A stretch of DNA of 64,000 nucleotides from the NCBI RefSeq assembly GCF_009299475.1, contig NZ_WBSN01000003.1, positions 62,001 through 126,000 of the forward strand, read 5' to 3'. Under the pieces are notes generated by a model, which saw only the letters and a list, made by a program, of their open reading frames with translations, did not search any database and had not been told where the DNA came from. Position 1 is the first letter of the stretch, and every line of letters begins with the position of its first letter. The translations under genes and the position numbers were made by a program. Below are positions 1-8,630 of this stretch, piece by piece. Source of the stretch: Bifidobacterium avesanii (GTDB taxonomy: Bacteria; Actinomycetota; Actinomycetes; Actinomycetales; Bifidobacteriaceae).

Positions 1-181
1 CGGACCTGATGGCCTCCTTGTAGACGCGGCCACGGTAGGAACCGCAGTTCGGGCACGCCATGTGGGGCAGTGCGGGAGCGCCGCAGTTCGGGCAGGTGCT
101 GGTCTGGGCGGCGGAAGCCTTCCAGTTCGCGCGGCGCGAATGCGTGTTGGCGCGCGAGGTCTTGTACTTAGGCAGAGCCAT
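1..181 (-). CDS. rpmF: 50S ribosomal protein L32 (3' end cut by window edge)
   Basis: Large-subunit ribosomal protein. The minus-strand reading begins [17 protein letters not shown] and carries two CPNCG knuckles (about residues 30 and 43) that form the zinc ribbon of the C+ form of L32. Sixty codons are visible and the frame is still open at base 1, so only the last few residues are missing. The gene lies downstream of the DUF177 gene on the same strand, the usual bacterial pairing (yceD-rpmF), with about 140 nt between them. Confidence 0.93.
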   Translation of the reverse strand, partial: MALPKYKTSRANTHSRRANWKASAAQTSTCPNCGAPALPHMACPNCGSYRGRVYKEAIRS

Positions 182-322
182 GTTATTTCCTCTTTTGTCG
201 TTCGAACGATAATGAGCTTAAGCGTTCAGAAGTGTAGCGCAAGGCCCGTACTTTGTCCAATCAGACGGCGTGATCGTGCCGAATGGCGCCGGCCCGCGCG
301 TTCCGCGGCTCCTCGCCTCGGC

Positions 323-928
323 TCACTCGCCCTGCTCCGCCTCGAGCTTGGCCTTGAAGTCGGCCAGCGCGGCGAAGCGGATGTCGGTCGTCTCGTGATG
401 GTGGTCCGGCTCCTCGTTGAGGTCCGCGCCGCACTGCGAGCACAGGCCGCGGCAGTCCGGGCGGCACAGCGGCTGCAGGGGCAGGGCCTCCACGAGCGTG
501 TCGCGCAGCAGCGCCTCGATGTCCGCGAACGCGCCGTCGGGGCTCAGCGGGTACGTGTCCTCCGACTCGTCCTCGCCGGCGATGATGTCCACCTCGCCCT
601 TGTCGCCACGGCCGTTCCTGGCGTTGCGTGAGTCGTCGAACGGGAAGAACGCGGTCACGTTCGCCTCCCACGGGTGTTCGATCGGCTTGAGGCATCGCGT
701 GCACTCGGCGTGCGCCGGCGCGCTCACGCGCCCGGTGAAGATGATGCCGTCGATGATCGAGTCGAAGCTGCCGGTCACGGTCACGTCGGCGCCCTCGTCA
801 ACGCCCACGATCGCGTCGCCGATGCCGCTGGGCGCGGGGAACACGGCGTCGATCGGCTTGCTCTGGCCCGGGCGGCTCGCGATCTGCGCGACCGGCACGG
901 CCCACGGGGAATCTTCGGGACGGCTCAT
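323..928 (-). CDS. DUF177 (YceD-like) protein
   Basis: A 201-residue DUF177 protein. Members of this family sit next to rpmF in most bacteria and are linked to 23S rRNA accumulation or ribosome assembly; the biochemical activity is unsettled. The C-terminal half shows the family cysteine cluster (CRPDCRGLCSQCGADLN, about residues 155-170), probably a metal site, inside an acidic tail. The ATG overlaps the stop of the upstream coiled-coil gene (ATGA), so the two are translationally coupled, and rpmF follows. The family assignment is firm; the function is inferred from neighbours. Confidence 0.88.
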   Translation of the reverse strand: MSRPEDSPWAVPVAQIASRPGQSKPIDAVFPAPSGIGDAIVGVDEGADVTVTGSFDSIIDGIIFTGRVSAPAHAECTRCLKPIEHPWEANVTAFFPFDDSRNARNGRGDKGEVDIIAGEDESEDTYPLSPDGAFADIEALLRDTLVEALPLQPLCRPDCRGLCSQCGADLNEEPDHHHETTDIRFAALADFKAKLEAEQGE

Positions 929-2001
929 CGTTGGTTCTCCTCTCCGGACTGCGGCATGGCGCCGCGTGCGTTCTGGGCCGCCTGCGCCGCCTGGACGCCG
1001 GCCTGCGCGGCCGCATAATCCTGCGCGGCCCGCTGCTGGCGGTTGTACAGCACGCCCAGACCGGCGTGCACGTCCTGCTTGAGCTTGTCGAGCTGCTGGT
1101 CGAGCGACTCCATGACGTCGGTGCAGTACTTGTCCGCACCCTGCGTGAGCCGGTCGGCCTTGGCTTGGGCGGCGTCCATCGTAGCGCGCGCCTTGGCCTG
1201 CGCGAGCGCCACCACGTTCTCCTGGCCGGCCAGGAACTGCGCCTGCTCGTTGGCCTCCTTGATCATGTCCGCCGCGCGCGACTGGGCGGAGGCCACGATG
1301 GCGCTGGCCTGCGTCTGGGCGCCCGCGAGCCGGCGTTCGGCCTCGCGCATGAGGGCGCTGGCGCGTTCGAGCTGCACGGGGAGCATCTTCTTGAGCTCCT
1401 CGATCTGGCCGGTGAGCTGGTCGCGGTCGATCTTGACCACGTTCGGCGTGAACAGGCCCGGCTTGGCCTCGCCGAGCGTCTGCTCGATCGCGTCGAGGAT
1501 GTCGTACACGGTGGTGAACTCGTTGCGCGACTGCGCGGCCTCGGAATCAAGGTCGCCGGTCTCGCGCATGTCGGGCATCTGCGGCATCTGCACGGCGTGG
1601 CGCGGGCCCTTGCGCTCCACCGGCTGCGTGGGCTGGGCGGCCTGCGAGTACTCGGTGGGCGCGGGTTGGAACGCGGGCTGCTGCTGGGCGGGCTGGGCCT
1701 GCTGCGACTGTGTGGTCTGCGGCTGGATCGGCTGCGGCTGGAACGCCGGCTGCGGGGACTCCACGTGCTCGGCCGCCGGCTCCGGATCCACGGAAAGCGG
1801 CTGGGCGGCGATGATCTCGGACTCGCCGGTGTCGTCGTCATCCTCCTCGGGCGCAACGGGCGCGACGCCCGAGGCCTGCGCCGACGCGTCCACCACCGAC
1901 TCGGAGTGCACCTCCACGGTGTGCGCCTCGCCGGTGTCATCGTCGTCGAGCGGCTTGAAGTCGTCGGCGGAGAACTCCCGCGTGAGATTGTCATCGGTCA
2001 T
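925..2001 (-). CDS. Acidic/Gln-rich coiled-coil protein of the coaD-rpmF cluster
   Basis: A 358-residue soluble protein. Residues 1-160 are low complexity: acidic with DDDDTGE motifs, then Gln/Pro-rich. From about residue 165 ([20 protein letters not shown]) to 330 there is a long Ala/Glu/Gln-rich helix resembling DivIVA-like or ATP-synthase-b-like coiled coils. No membrane segment or catalytic motif is visible. In actinobacteria, coiled-coil proteins at this place (between coaD and the DUF177 gene) are often annotated as cell-division or DivIVA-like; that role is an inference. Start and stop overlap both neighbours (ATGA), giving a tight coaD-this-DUF177-rpmF operon. Confidence 0.8.
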   Translation of the reverse strand: MTDDNLTREFSADDFKPLDDDDTGEAHTVEVHSESVVDASAQASGVAPVAPEEDDDDTGESEIIAAQPLSVDPEPAAEHVESPQPAFQPQPIQPQTTQSQQAQPAQQQPAFQPAPTEYSQAAQPTQPVERKGPRHAVQMPQMPDMRETGDLDSEAAQSRNEFTTVYDILDAIEQTLGEAKPGLFTPNVVKIDRDQLTGQIEELKKMLPVQLERASALMREAERRLAGAQTQASAIVASAQSRAADMIKEANEQAQFLAGQENVVALAQAKARATMDAAQAKADRLTQGADKYCTDVMESLDQQLDKLKQDVHAGLGVLYNRQQRAAQDYAAAQAGVQAAQAAQNARGAMPQSGEENQR

Positions 2002-2504
2002 GCCTGACCCCTTTCCCTGCGCTCGCGCTTCACGGCCTCCTCGAGCATGGGCACGATGCAGCTCGGCACCATGCCGGTCACGTCGCCGCCGTGGCGGGCC
2101 ACGTCCTTGACGATCGAGCTGGAGATGTGCTCGAGCACCGGGTTCGCGGGCAGGAACAGCGTCTCCACGCCGGACAGCTTGCGGTTGACGAGAGCCATGC
2201 CGAGTTCGGCCTCGTAGTCGCCGTTCTGGCGCAGGCCCTTGACGATCACCTCGGCGCCGACGCGCTTGCAGTATTCGGTGATCAGTCCGTCCGTGGACGC
2301 CACCTTCACGTTGGGGAAGCCGTCCTTGTCGAGGGCGCGGCGGATCACGTCGGTGCGGGTCTCGACCGAAAACATCGGCGTCTTCGCGGCGTTCACGGCC
2401 ACCACGACGTGCACTTCGTCAAAGAATTTCGCGCATCGCTCGATCACGTCCAAATGTCCTGCGGTGACGGGATCGAACGAGCCTGGGCATACAGCGATTG
2501 TCAT
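1998..2504 (-). CDS. coaD: Pantetheine-phosphate adenylyltransferase
   Basis: Transfers AMP from ATP to 4'-phosphopantetheine, the penultimate step of coenzyme A synthesis. The 168-residue protein has the nucleotidyltransferase signature [14 protein letters not shown] (residues 7-20, with the catalytic GH) and the C-terminal [15 protein letters not shown] stretch typical of CoaD. The frame could start 19 codons further upstream, but the ATG giving [12 protein letters not shown] matches the family length and puts the beta-strand at the usual place. It is the first gene of the minus-strand operon ending in rpmF, and divergent from the DUF3039 gene. Confidence 0.95.
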   Translation of the reverse strand: MTIAVCPGSFDPVTAGHLDVIERCAKFFDEVHVVVAVNAAKTPMFSVETRTDVIRRALDKDGFPNVKVASTDGLITEYCKRVGAEVIVKGLRQNGDYEAELGMALVNRKLSGVETLFLPANPVLEHISSSIVKDVARHGGDVTGMVPSCIVPMLEEAVKRERRERGQA

Positions 2505-2605
2505 ACCGTCAAGCCTACCGCGTGGCGCGGAAAGTCGGGGAATCGCGGGCGCGAAGGGCAACTATGATGAGAGCAGGATCACCTTTTTGAAAAGGGGGAG
2601 AAGAA

Positions 2606-2941
2606 ATGGACATGCTGCATGGTTTCATCGCCGACGAGTTGGCGGGCGGCGCGTGGACGGACGACCTGGCGGACCCGGTCAGCCCGCTGTCCTCGCCGGA
2701 TCAGGGCACGGGCACCGCGGTGCTCGAGCGCCCGGAGACCGAGGAGGAGACGAAGAAGGACGACGGGGGCGACGCCGACCGCTTCGCCCACTACGTGTCC
2801 AAGGAGCGCATCGCCGAGTCGCGCATGACCGGCCGGCCCGTGGTGGCCCTGTGCGGCAAGGTGTGGGTGCCCAAGCACGACCCGTCGCAGTACCCGGTCT
2901 GCCCGGACTGCAAGCGCATCTACGAGGAGATGCTGCACTGA
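2606..2941 (+). CDS. DUF3039 domain protein
   Basis: A 111-residue protein of the actinobacterial DUF3039 family. The N-terminal 60 residues are acidic and variable. The conserved core follows (HYVSKERIAESRMTGRPV, then ALCGKVWVP and YPVCPDCKRIYEEM), and its C...CPDC cysteines suggest a small zinc knuckle. A purine-rich ribosome binding site (AAAGGGGGAG) stands before the ATG. Function is unknown. It is a single gene divergent from coaD, and the following intergenic region is repeat-rich. Confidence 0.85.
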   Translation: MDMLHGFIADELAGGAWTDDLADPVSPLSSPDQGTGTAVLERPETEEETKKDDGGDADRFAHYVSKERIAESRMTGRPVVALCGKVWVPKHDPSQYPVCPDCKRIYEEMLH

Positions 2942-2951
2942 GCGCGTTGCC

Positions 2952-3096
2952 GCGCCGCGCTTGTCGGCGCCGAGCTCGTTGATCTGAACGCGTGAGTGCG
3001 TTGGTCTGGGCGCGTTGTCCGGGCTCGTTGCGCCGCGCTTGTTGGCACCGAATTCGTTGATCTGGGTGCGTTGCCGCACCGAACTCGCTGATCTGA
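2952..3096 (+). repeat. Imperfect direct repeats after the DUF3039 gene
   Basis: Two 35-nt copies (2952-2986 and 3030-3064, period 78) differ at only three positions, and a third, shorter and more divergent copy lies at 3073-3096. Each ends in CTCGTTGATCTG or a variant. Together with the palindromes that follow, they fill the 409-nt gap between the DUF3039 and HIT genes, where I see no other gene. Confidence 0.7.
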
Positions 3097-3107
3097 ATTC
3101 CGCCGGT

Positions 3108-3236
3108 ACTGGATTCGCTCATTCCATGGTCCGTTTGCGACGGATTGAGCGAATCCAGTGCGTGAGCGCGAAAAATCGGGTCCAGCGCACTCGATGTGCT
3201 CAATCCGCGGCTTGGAGCGTGCGGATTGAGCACATC
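3108..3236. repeat. Pair of GCTCAATCC/GGATTGAGC hairpins, HIT 3' side
   Basis: Two palindromes in tandem. Hairpin 1 has arms 3108-3125 and 3142-3159 (17 of 18 positions pair). Hairpin 2 has arms 3193-3208 and 3221-3236 (16 bp perfect). Both share the core GCTCAATCC (one copy reads GCTCATTCC) paired with GGATTGAGC, and a similar pair lies on the other side of the HIT gene. They are a small repeat family rather than ordinary terminators, since no T-run follows. Confidence 0.8.
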
Positions 3237-3350
3237 AAATGCGTGAGTACGCGAGTGCGCCGGACCCGGGCGCGAGGGGATGAAGGTTCCCGCGAAAGTC
3301 CCAATCAGGCCGGAAAGCAGGCCGAGGCTCAGGCCAAAGTTGGCCGAGGC

Positions 3351-3779
3351 TCAGGCCAGCGCGGCCTTGTACTTGGCGATCATCTCGTCGTAGGCCTCAT
3401 CGGTGAGGTACTCGCGATCGGGATTCATGGCGAACGTGGTGCCCCACTCGAACTCGTCCTCGTGGTACTTCGGCACGAGGTGGAAGTGCAGGTGGTGCGC
3501 GGTGTCGCCGTATGCGCCGTAGTTGATCTTGTCCGGGTGGAAGATGGCGTGCGTCGCCTCGGCCACGCGGTTTACGTCCTCGAGGAACGCCTCGCGGTCC
3601 TCCTTGGACAGGTCCACGATCTCGTCCACGTGGAACTTGGAGGCTACGATCACGCGGCCCGGGTGGCTCTGCTCCTTGAAGAGCACCAGCTTGGACGCCG
3701 GCAGATCCATGATCTTGATGCCGAACGCGGCCAGGGCCTCGCCCTCGTCGCAGTAGCCGCAGGGCTGTGCTTCACTCAT
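3351..3779 (-). CDS. HIT-family nucleotide hydrolase/transferase
   Basis: Histidine-triad protein of 142 residues. The active-site motif HHLHFHLVP (about residues 96-104) matches the HxHxHxx signature of Hint/HIT nucleoside phosphoramidase or AMP-lysine hydrolases. An N-terminal CGYCDEG suggests a zinc site together with a later histidine. I chose the ATG at 3779 (MSEAQPCGYC) over a start 29 codons upstream because AAAGGAGA precedes it at proper spacing. The gene is isolated and flanked on both sides by the paired hairpin repeats. The cellular substrate cannot be told from sequence. Confidence 0.9.
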   Translation of the reverse strand: MSEAQPCGYCDEGEALAAFGIKIMDLPASKLVLFKEQSHPGRVIVASKFHVDEIVDLSKEDREAFLEDVNRVAEATHAIFHPDKINYGAYGDTAHHLHFHLVPKYHEDEFEWGTTFAMNPDREYLTDEAYDEMIAKYKAALA

Positions 3780-3900
3780 GTCGTTCTCCTTTGATGGTTG
3801 AGCGAATTGCAGTCCCCACTGTACTGCCGGGCCCGTCCGCCGTCGCGCTGTTGCCGACGTGTGCACTGTGCACGCGCGGCACGGTCATGGCGCCGCTACG

Positions 3901-4035
3901 GCACTGGATTCGCTCAATCCACGGGCGCACGGACGCAGATTGAGCAAATCGGATGCCTGAGGAGTATTTTTCGCCCGTCACGAATCCGATCCGCTCAATC
4001 CGCGGAATTCGGGCCGTGGATTGAGCGGATCGAGT
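3901..4035. repeat. Pair of GCTCAATCC/GGATTGAGC hairpins, HIT 5' side
   Basis: Two more members of the palindrome family. In the first (3901-3956) the arms are only partly complementary. In the second (3987-4033) the two arms around CGATCCGCTCAATCC pair almost fully. They lie between the start of the HIT gene and the stop of pncB, in a 332-nt gap that shows no other gene. Confidence 0.75.
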
Positions 4036-4111
4036 GTGTGGTCGGCCGCTACGTTGAGCGCTACGTTGGACGTCACGTTGGACGTGGCGGATTCCGATCG
4101 GAGCGCAGGGC

Positions 4112-5443
4112 CTACAGGACCGTGGTTTCGGTCGGAATCACCGGCTCGCCCTTCATGAGCGACTGCGCGGTGATCGGCAGTTCGGCGAGCGCCTTGGCGC
4201 GGTACTCGTGCGCGGCCACGATCGCGTCATGGCCCTGATACTGCGGGTCGATCGTGCCGTGGTCCACGTAGTCCACGAGCAGGTCCTTCCACTCCGGGTC
4301 GGGCGTGTAGGCCGCGAGCGCCTCCTCCGAGCCGGAGATGATGTGTTCGCAGTCGGCCAGGTTGTATTCGTAGGAGCGGAACGCGAGCTTGCGTCCGGGC
4401 ACGGTGGCCTTGTTCTTGCTCTTCTTGGCGACCGGGACCATGGTGCCGTCGGCGCCCTCGCGCTCGGTGAGCTTGTAGACCATGGCGCAGGTGGGCGCGC
4501 CGGATCCGGTGACGAGCATGGTGCCCACGCCGTAGGAGTCGACCGGGGCGGTCTGCAGGGCGGCCAGCGCGTACTCGTCGAGGTCGTTGGTGACGGTGAT
4601 CTTGGTGTTCGTGGCGCCCAGGGCGTCGAGCTGGTTGCGCACGCGCTGGGCCAGCGAGGCGAGGTCGCCGGAGTCGATGCGCACGCCGCCGAGCTGGGGG
4701 CCGGCCACCTCGACCGCGGTCTTCACGGCCTCCTCGATGTTGTACGTGTCCACGAGCAGCGTGGTGTTCTCGCCCAGCGCGGCGATCTGCGACCGGAAGG
4801 CCTGACGCTCGTCGTCGTGCACCAGCGTGAAGCAGTGCGCGGCGGTGCCGATGGCCTTGAGCCCGTAGATCTGCGCGGCGAGCAGGTTCGCGGTGCCCTT
4901 GAACCCGCCCACCACGGCGGCGCGGGCGGCGGCCACGGCGGCCCACTCGTTGGTGCGGCGTCCGCCCATGTCCATGCACGGGCGGTCCTTCGCGGCGGAG
5001 ACCATGCGGCTCGCGGCGGAGGCGACGGCGGAATCGTAGTTGAGGATGGACAGGATGAGCGTCTCGAGCAGCGTGCACTCGCCGAACGTGCCCTCGACCT
5101 GCAGGATCGGCGAGTTCGGGAAGAACATCTCGCCCTCGCGGTAGCCCTTGATGGAGCCGGAGAAGCGGAAGTTCTCGAGCCACTTGACGGTCTCCGGGCT
5201 CACGACCTTGCGGTCGGAGAGGAACTTCAGGTCCTCCTCGGACAGGTGGAAGTGCTCGAGCGCGTCCAGAATGCGGCCGGTGCCGGCCACCACGCCGTAG
5301 CGGCGGCCCTCGGGCAGATGGCGGGTGAACACCTCGAACACGCACTTGCGGCCGGCGGTGCCGTCCTTGAGGCATGCGTCGAGCATGGTGTATTCGTACA
5401 TGTCGGTCATCAGCGCCGGCGAGTAATCGGTAAATGCGCCCAT
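4112..5443 (-). CDS. pncB: Nicotinate phosphoribosyltransferase
   Basis: Joins nicotinic acid and PRPP, with ATP hydrolysis, to give nicotinate mononucleotide in the NAD salvage (Preiss-Handler) pathway. The 443-residue product has the family N-terminus (TDMYEYTMLDACLKDG), a central phosphate-binding region, and the RIDSGDLASLAQRVR stretch (about residue 256) typical of PncB. Length is normal. It is a single minus-strand gene, divergent from the Pr6Pr-type gene; a direct repeat about 40-66 bp upstream of its start may be an operator. Confidence 0.94.
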   Translation of the reverse strand: MGAFTDYSPALMTDMYEYTMLDACLKDGTAGRKCVFEVFTRHLPEGRRYGVVAGTGRILDALEHFHLSEEDLKFLSDRKVVSPETVKWLENFRFSGSIKGYREGEMFFPNSPILQVEGTFGECTLLETLILSILNYDSAVASAASRMVSAAKDRPCMDMGGRRTNEWAAVAAARAAVVGGFKGTANLLAAQIYGLKAIGTAAHCFTLVHDDERQAFRSQIAALGENTTLLVDTYNIEEAVKTAVEVAGPQLGGVRIDSGDLASLAQRVRNQLDALGATNTKITVTNDLDEYALAALQTAPVDSYGVGTMLVTGSGAPTCAMVYKLTEREGADGTMVPVAKKSKNKATVPGRKLAFRSYEYNLADCEHIISGSEEALAAYTPDPEWKDLLVDYVDHGTIDPQYQGHDAIVAAHEYRAKALAELPITAQSLMKGEPVIPTETTVL

Positions 5444-5482
5444 GGGAATCTCCTTCTTGGCATTTGCTCAAAAGCCTACCCG

Positions 5483-5509
5483 CTTATGGTCATATTGACT
5501 TATAGTCAT
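5483..5509 (-). promoter_or_regulatory. Direct repeat in the pncB promoter region
   Basis: On the minus strand the 11-mer ATGACYATAAG occurs twice (5499-5509 and 5483-5493), 16 bp apart, starting 40 bp upstream of the pncB ATG. The spacing and A+T-rich character suit a transcription-factor site. NAD salvage genes are often controlled by NrtR or similar regulators, but I cannot assign this box to a known protein. Confidence 0.4.
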
Positions 5510-5585
5510 CCGGCGTGTTCCGGTATGCGCCGGCATGTTCCCGCGGGCTGTTCCCACGAGCGCGGCCCGGCGGTAGGGTAGAGGC

Positions 5586-6221
5586 ATGACAAGACTGATT
5601 GCGGGACTCTTCCGTCTGGCCGTGGCCGCCGTCTCGATCGCCGGCACGTACAACACGTGGTCCGGGGCCAAGGCGTGGGACTGGGTGTACTTCACCAACC
5701 AATCGAACATCGTGTTCGCGTTCGTGATGCTGTGGGCCGGCGCGGCCACGCTGGTCCGGGGCGTGCAGCCGCCCGCGTGGCTCAAGGGCTGCATCACGCT
5801 GTACATGGCCATCACCGGCCTGGTGGCGTGGCTGATCCTGCCGCCCGCGGTCATGGGCCCGGACACGCTGTACGTCCTCGGCCTGCCCACCGCCACGCTG
5901 GTGCATGTGATCGCGCCGATCGCCGCCGGCGCCGACTTTCTCCTGTTTGACGCCCACCGCCGCTTCAAGTGGCACTACCCGCTCACGTGGCTGCTGTACT
6001 TCCCGGTGTATCTGGCGTTCGTGCTCATCCGCGCCGCGTTCTTCCCCGACCAGCCGCTGCCGAGCGGGGCCATGTACCCGTACTCGTTCGTGGACCTCAA
6101 CGCGCTCGGCTGGGCGGGGCTCGGCAGGAACGCGGTGATCTATCTGGGCGCGTTCCTGCTCGGCGGCCTCGCGCTGTTCCTCATCGACCGCATTCTGCCG
6201 GACAAGCCCCTGCTCGGCTGA
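5586..6221 (+). CDS. Pr6Pr-family integral membrane protein
   Basis: A 211-residue membrane protein with about six hydrophobic segments (near residues 5-20, 33-55, 65-85, 90-115, 130-150 and 180-200). YFTNQSNIVFAFVMLW near residue 35 and the conserved Asn/Ser and Tyr residues match the Pr6Pr (FAR-17a/AIG1-like) family annotated in actinobacteria. No enzymatic role is established for the bacterial members. It is divergent from pncB and followed by a 104-nt inverted repeat. Family confidence is fair; function unknown. Confidence 0.75.
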   Translation: MTRLIAGLFRLAVAAVSIAGTYNTWSGAKAWDWVYFTNQSNIVFAFVMLWAGAATLVRGVQPPAWLKGCITLYMAITGLVAWLILPPAVMGPDTLYVLGLPTATLVHVIAPIAAGADFLLFDAHRRFKWHYPLTWLLYFPVYLAFVLIRAAFFPDQPLPSGAMYPYSFVDLNALGWAGLGRNAVIYLGAFLLGGLALFLIDRILPDKPLLG

Positions 6222-6355
6222 TGTCGCGGCTGGCTGTCCGGCTGACTGCTCGGCCGACTGCTCAGTAGGCTGACTGTTCGATTGACCGTTCGGCCGGTTG
6301 CCCGGTTGCATACCCGGGCCTGTCGTTGCATTCCCGCCGCTCGCCGCTTACCTCT

Positions 6356-6459
6356 TTACGGGCCGAAAAGGACGAAATCCACTCTTCTAAGCGTCAAACC
6401 GACGGATTCGCGTCCGTTTGATGCTTAGAAGAGCGGAAAACGTCGTTTTCGGCCCGTAA
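6356..6459. repeat. Long imperfect inverted repeat between the Pr6Pr gene and rph
   Basis: Arms of about 48 nt start with TTACGGGCCGAAAA and end with its complement, and share CTCTTCTAAGC in the middle with few mismatches. It is the main structure in the 363-nt gap before rph. It may terminate the Pr6Pr transcript, but it lacks a T-run, so it is recorded as a repeat. Confidence 0.75.
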
Positions 6460-6584
6460 TTATCCGCCACCTGCCTGTCATCCGGCTGTCATCCGTCCGC
6501 AACCGGGCATATGTCGTCCGTCCGCGAGCCGACGGCGTGTGCCCCGCGGGTGCTAGGGTCTGACGGGGAATCAAGGAGTGTGTT

Positions 6585-7352
6585 ATGACTGAAATCAAGG
6601 ATCTGCTGTCCGGCATGAACACGGTGGTCCGCCCCGACGGGCGCAAGGTGGACGAGCTGCGCCCCGCCACGATCACCCGCCACTTCACCGACGTGCCGGA
6701 GGGCTCGGTGCTCATCTGCTGCGGCAACACGCGCGTGATGTGCACGGCCACGTTCACGCCGGGCGTGCCGCGCTGGCGCAAGGACTCGGGTCTCGGCTGG
6801 GTGACCGCCGAGTACGCCATGCTGCCGCGCGCCACCGCCGAGCGCACCGACCGCGAGTCCGTCAAGGGCAAGGTCGGCGGCCGCACGCACGAGATCAGCC
6901 GTCTGATCGGCCGCTGCCTCAGGGGCGTGGTCAACATGAAGGCCCTCGGCGAGAACCAGATCCAGATCGACTGCGACGTGCTGCAGGCCGACGGCGGCAC
7001 CCGCACCGCGTCCATCACCGGCGCGTACGTGGCGCTCGTGGACGCGCTCAACTGGGCCGAGGCGCACAAGCACATCCGCTCCGCCGCGCGCGTGCTCACC
7101 GACAGCGTGTCCGCCGTGTCCGTGGGCGTGATCGACGGCACGCCCATGCTCGACCTGCCGTACGTGGAGGACAGCAAGGCCATGACCGACATGAACGTGG
7201 CCATGACCGGCTCCGGCAAGTTCATCGAGATCCAGGGCACCGCCGAGCACCGCCCGTTCGACCGCGACGAGCTCAACACGCTGCTCGACCTCGCCACCAA
7301 GGGCAACCGCGAGCTGCAGGCCATCCAGCAGGCCGCGCTCGCCAAGGACTGA
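6585..7352 (+). CDS. rph: Ribonuclease PH
   Basis: Phosphorolytic 3'-5' exoribonuclease that trims tRNA 3' ends, releasing nucleoside diphosphates. At 255 residues it is of normal size. It has the N-terminal [12 protein letters not shown], the [11 protein letters not shown] strand and the [19 protein letters not shown] segment that lines the phosphate and RNA site, and the [13 protein letters not shown] region near the C-terminus. The ATG follows AAGGAG. rdgB starts 43 nt downstream, the common actinobacterial rph-rdgB pair. Confidence 0.96.
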   Translation: MTEIKDLLSGMNTVVRPDGRKVDELRPATITRHFTDVPEGSVLICCGNTRVMCTATFTPGVPRWRKDSGLGWVTAEYAMLPRATAERTDRESVKGKVGGRTHEISRLIGRCLRGVVNMKALGENQIQIDCDVLQADGGTRTASITGAYVALVDALNWAEAHKHIRSAARVLTDSVSAVSVGVIDGTPMLDLPYVEDSKAMTDMNVAMTGSGKFIEIQGTAEHRPFDRDELNTLLDLATKGNRELQAIQQAALAKD

Positions 7353-7395
7353 GCCGCAAAGCACCGACAGCCAAGCCATCGAAAGGAACCGACCC

Positions 7396-8055
7396 ATGAA
7401 ACTCATCGTCGCCACGCACAACGAAGGCAAGCTCGTGGAGATCCGCCGCATCCTCGAGGAGGGACTCGGCGAGGACGCCGCGAAAATCGAACTCGTCTCC
7501 GCCGGCAGCATGCACCTGCCCGACCCGGTGGAAACCGGCGTCACCTTCCAGGAGAACGCGCTGCTCAAGGCCCGCGACGTGGCCAAGCGCACCGGCTGCC
7601 CGGCCATCGCCGACGACTCCGGCCTGATCGTGGACGTGATGGGCAACGCCCCGGGCATCCTGTCCGCCCGCTGGGCCGGCGCCCACGGCCACGACCTCGC
7701 CAACAACGCGCTGCTGCTCGCGCAGATCGAGGACATCCCGGACGACAAGCGCACCGCGCGCTTCCGCTGCGCCGCCGCCCTCGTGGTGCCGGGAGCCGAC
7801 GGCGAGCTCAAGGAGACCGTGGAGATCGGCGACATGGAGGGCGTGGTGATCCGCAAGGCCCGCGGCGAGCACGGCTTCGGCTACGACCCGATCTTCGTGC
7901 CGAACGACCAGCCCGGCCGCACCAGCGAGGACCCGGACCACTTCGGCGAGCCGCTGACCAGCGCGGAGATGACGCCGAAGGAGAAGAACGCGATTTCGCA
8001 CCGCGGCAAGGCCCTGCGCGCGCTCGTGCCGGCCATCGACGCGCTGCTCAAGTAG
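7396..8055 (+). CDS. rdgB: Non-canonical purine NTP pyrophosphatase (RdgB/HAM1)
   Basis: Hydrolyses dITP, dXTP and ITP to monophosphates, cleaning the nucleotide pool. The 219-residue product begins with the family signature ATHNEGKLVEI, continues with ADDSGLIVD (catalytic Asp, about residue 75) and ends with FGYDPIFVP and the ISHRGKALRAL helix. An insertion around residues 170-185 (QPGRTSEDPDHF) is longer than in E. coli RdgB. Its ribosome binding site is GAAAGGAA. It is the second gene of the rph operon; a 118-nt repeat element begins 19 nt after its stop. Confidence 0.95.
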   Translation: MKLIVATHNEGKLVEIRRILEEGLGEDAAKIELVSAGSMHLPDPVETGVTFQENALLKARDVAKRTGCPAIADDSGLIVDVMGNAPGILSARWAGAHGHDLANNALLLAQIEDIPDDKRTARFRCAAALVVPGADGELKETVEIGDMEGVVIRKARGEHGFGYDPIFVPNDQPGRTSEDPDHFGEPLTSAEMTPKEKNAISHRGKALRALVPAIDALLK

Positions 8056-8073
8056 CGAAAACGGCGCCGGTGC

Positions 8074-8191
8074 CGATTTCTGACCTGACCCACCGAGTAG
8101 AGGGCCGCGCGGCCGCCGCGAAAACGGCGGAATGGCGCGGCCCGGTTCGTTCACAGGGGTGGTCTTTCCCGAAGGATTAGGTCAGAAATCG
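8074..8191. repeat. 118-nt element with terminal inverted repeats, copy 1
   Basis: The ends CGATTTCTGACCT and AGGTCAGAAATCG pair over 13 bp; the interior contains a G+C-rich stem. A second element of exactly the same length with the same termini lies at 26526-26643. It occupies the space between rdgB and the tRNA genes. Confidence 0.75.
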
Positions 8192-8263
8192 AAGGTGCGG
8201 GTTACGGAGGCGCGCAAAGAGCGCAAAAGGCGTGGCAAGACCGCAAAAGAACACGAAAATGGG

Positions 8264-8345
8264 TGCGCGCAGGGGGAATCGAACCCCCAAGACCGAAGTC
8301 ACAGGAACCTAAATCCTGCGCGTCTACCAATTTCGCCATGCGCGC
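8264..8345 (-). tRNA. tRNA-Leu (anticodon TAG)
   Basis: An 82-nt class II tRNA read on the minus strand. It has a 7-bp acceptor stem (GCGCGCA/TGCGCGC), D-arm with TTGGTAGA, anticodon stem CAGGA/TCCTG with loop TTTAGGT (anticodon TAG), the long variable arm expected for leucine, and T-arm GGTTCGATTCC. The 3' CCA is not fully encoded (ACCC follows). It reads CUA/CUN codons. Confidence 0.95.
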
Positions 8346-8403
8346 ATATGCTGGATATGCAAAACCCTAGGCGACCGGCATGCCGGAAAACCTAGGGCAC
8401 TCG

Positions 8404-8476
8404 AGCCACTTGACAGAATCGAACTGTCGACCTGCTCATTACGAGTGAGCCGCTCTACCGACTGAGCTAAAGTGGC
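8404..8476 (-). tRNA. tRNA-Thr (anticodon CGT)
   Basis: A 73-nt tRNA on the minus strand: acceptor GCCACTT, D-arm TAGCTCAGTCGGTAGAGC, anticodon stem GCTCA/TGAGC around CTCGTAA (anticodon CGT, reading ACG), and T-arm CAGTTCGATTCTG. CCA is not encoded. It lies 58 nt upstream of tRNA-Leu on the same strand, so the two may share a transcript. Confidence 0.94.
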
Positions 8477-8630
8477 GTGTGGCCCGGGAGGCATTCGCCA
8501 CCCGCGCACAGGAAAAATAATATAGCGGATGCCCGCGATTTTGTCGAATCGGCCCGCGCGGCCCGCCGCGGTCTCCCTGAAACCTCCCCGCCGAAAGGCC
8601 AAAAGGCTGCCCGGGTGCGACAATGGCGGC

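Noticed and set aside
3351..4035. HIT gene with flanking palindromes as an insertion sequence
   Set aside because: No transposase and no target duplication visible; the HIT protein is a normal cellular enzyme.
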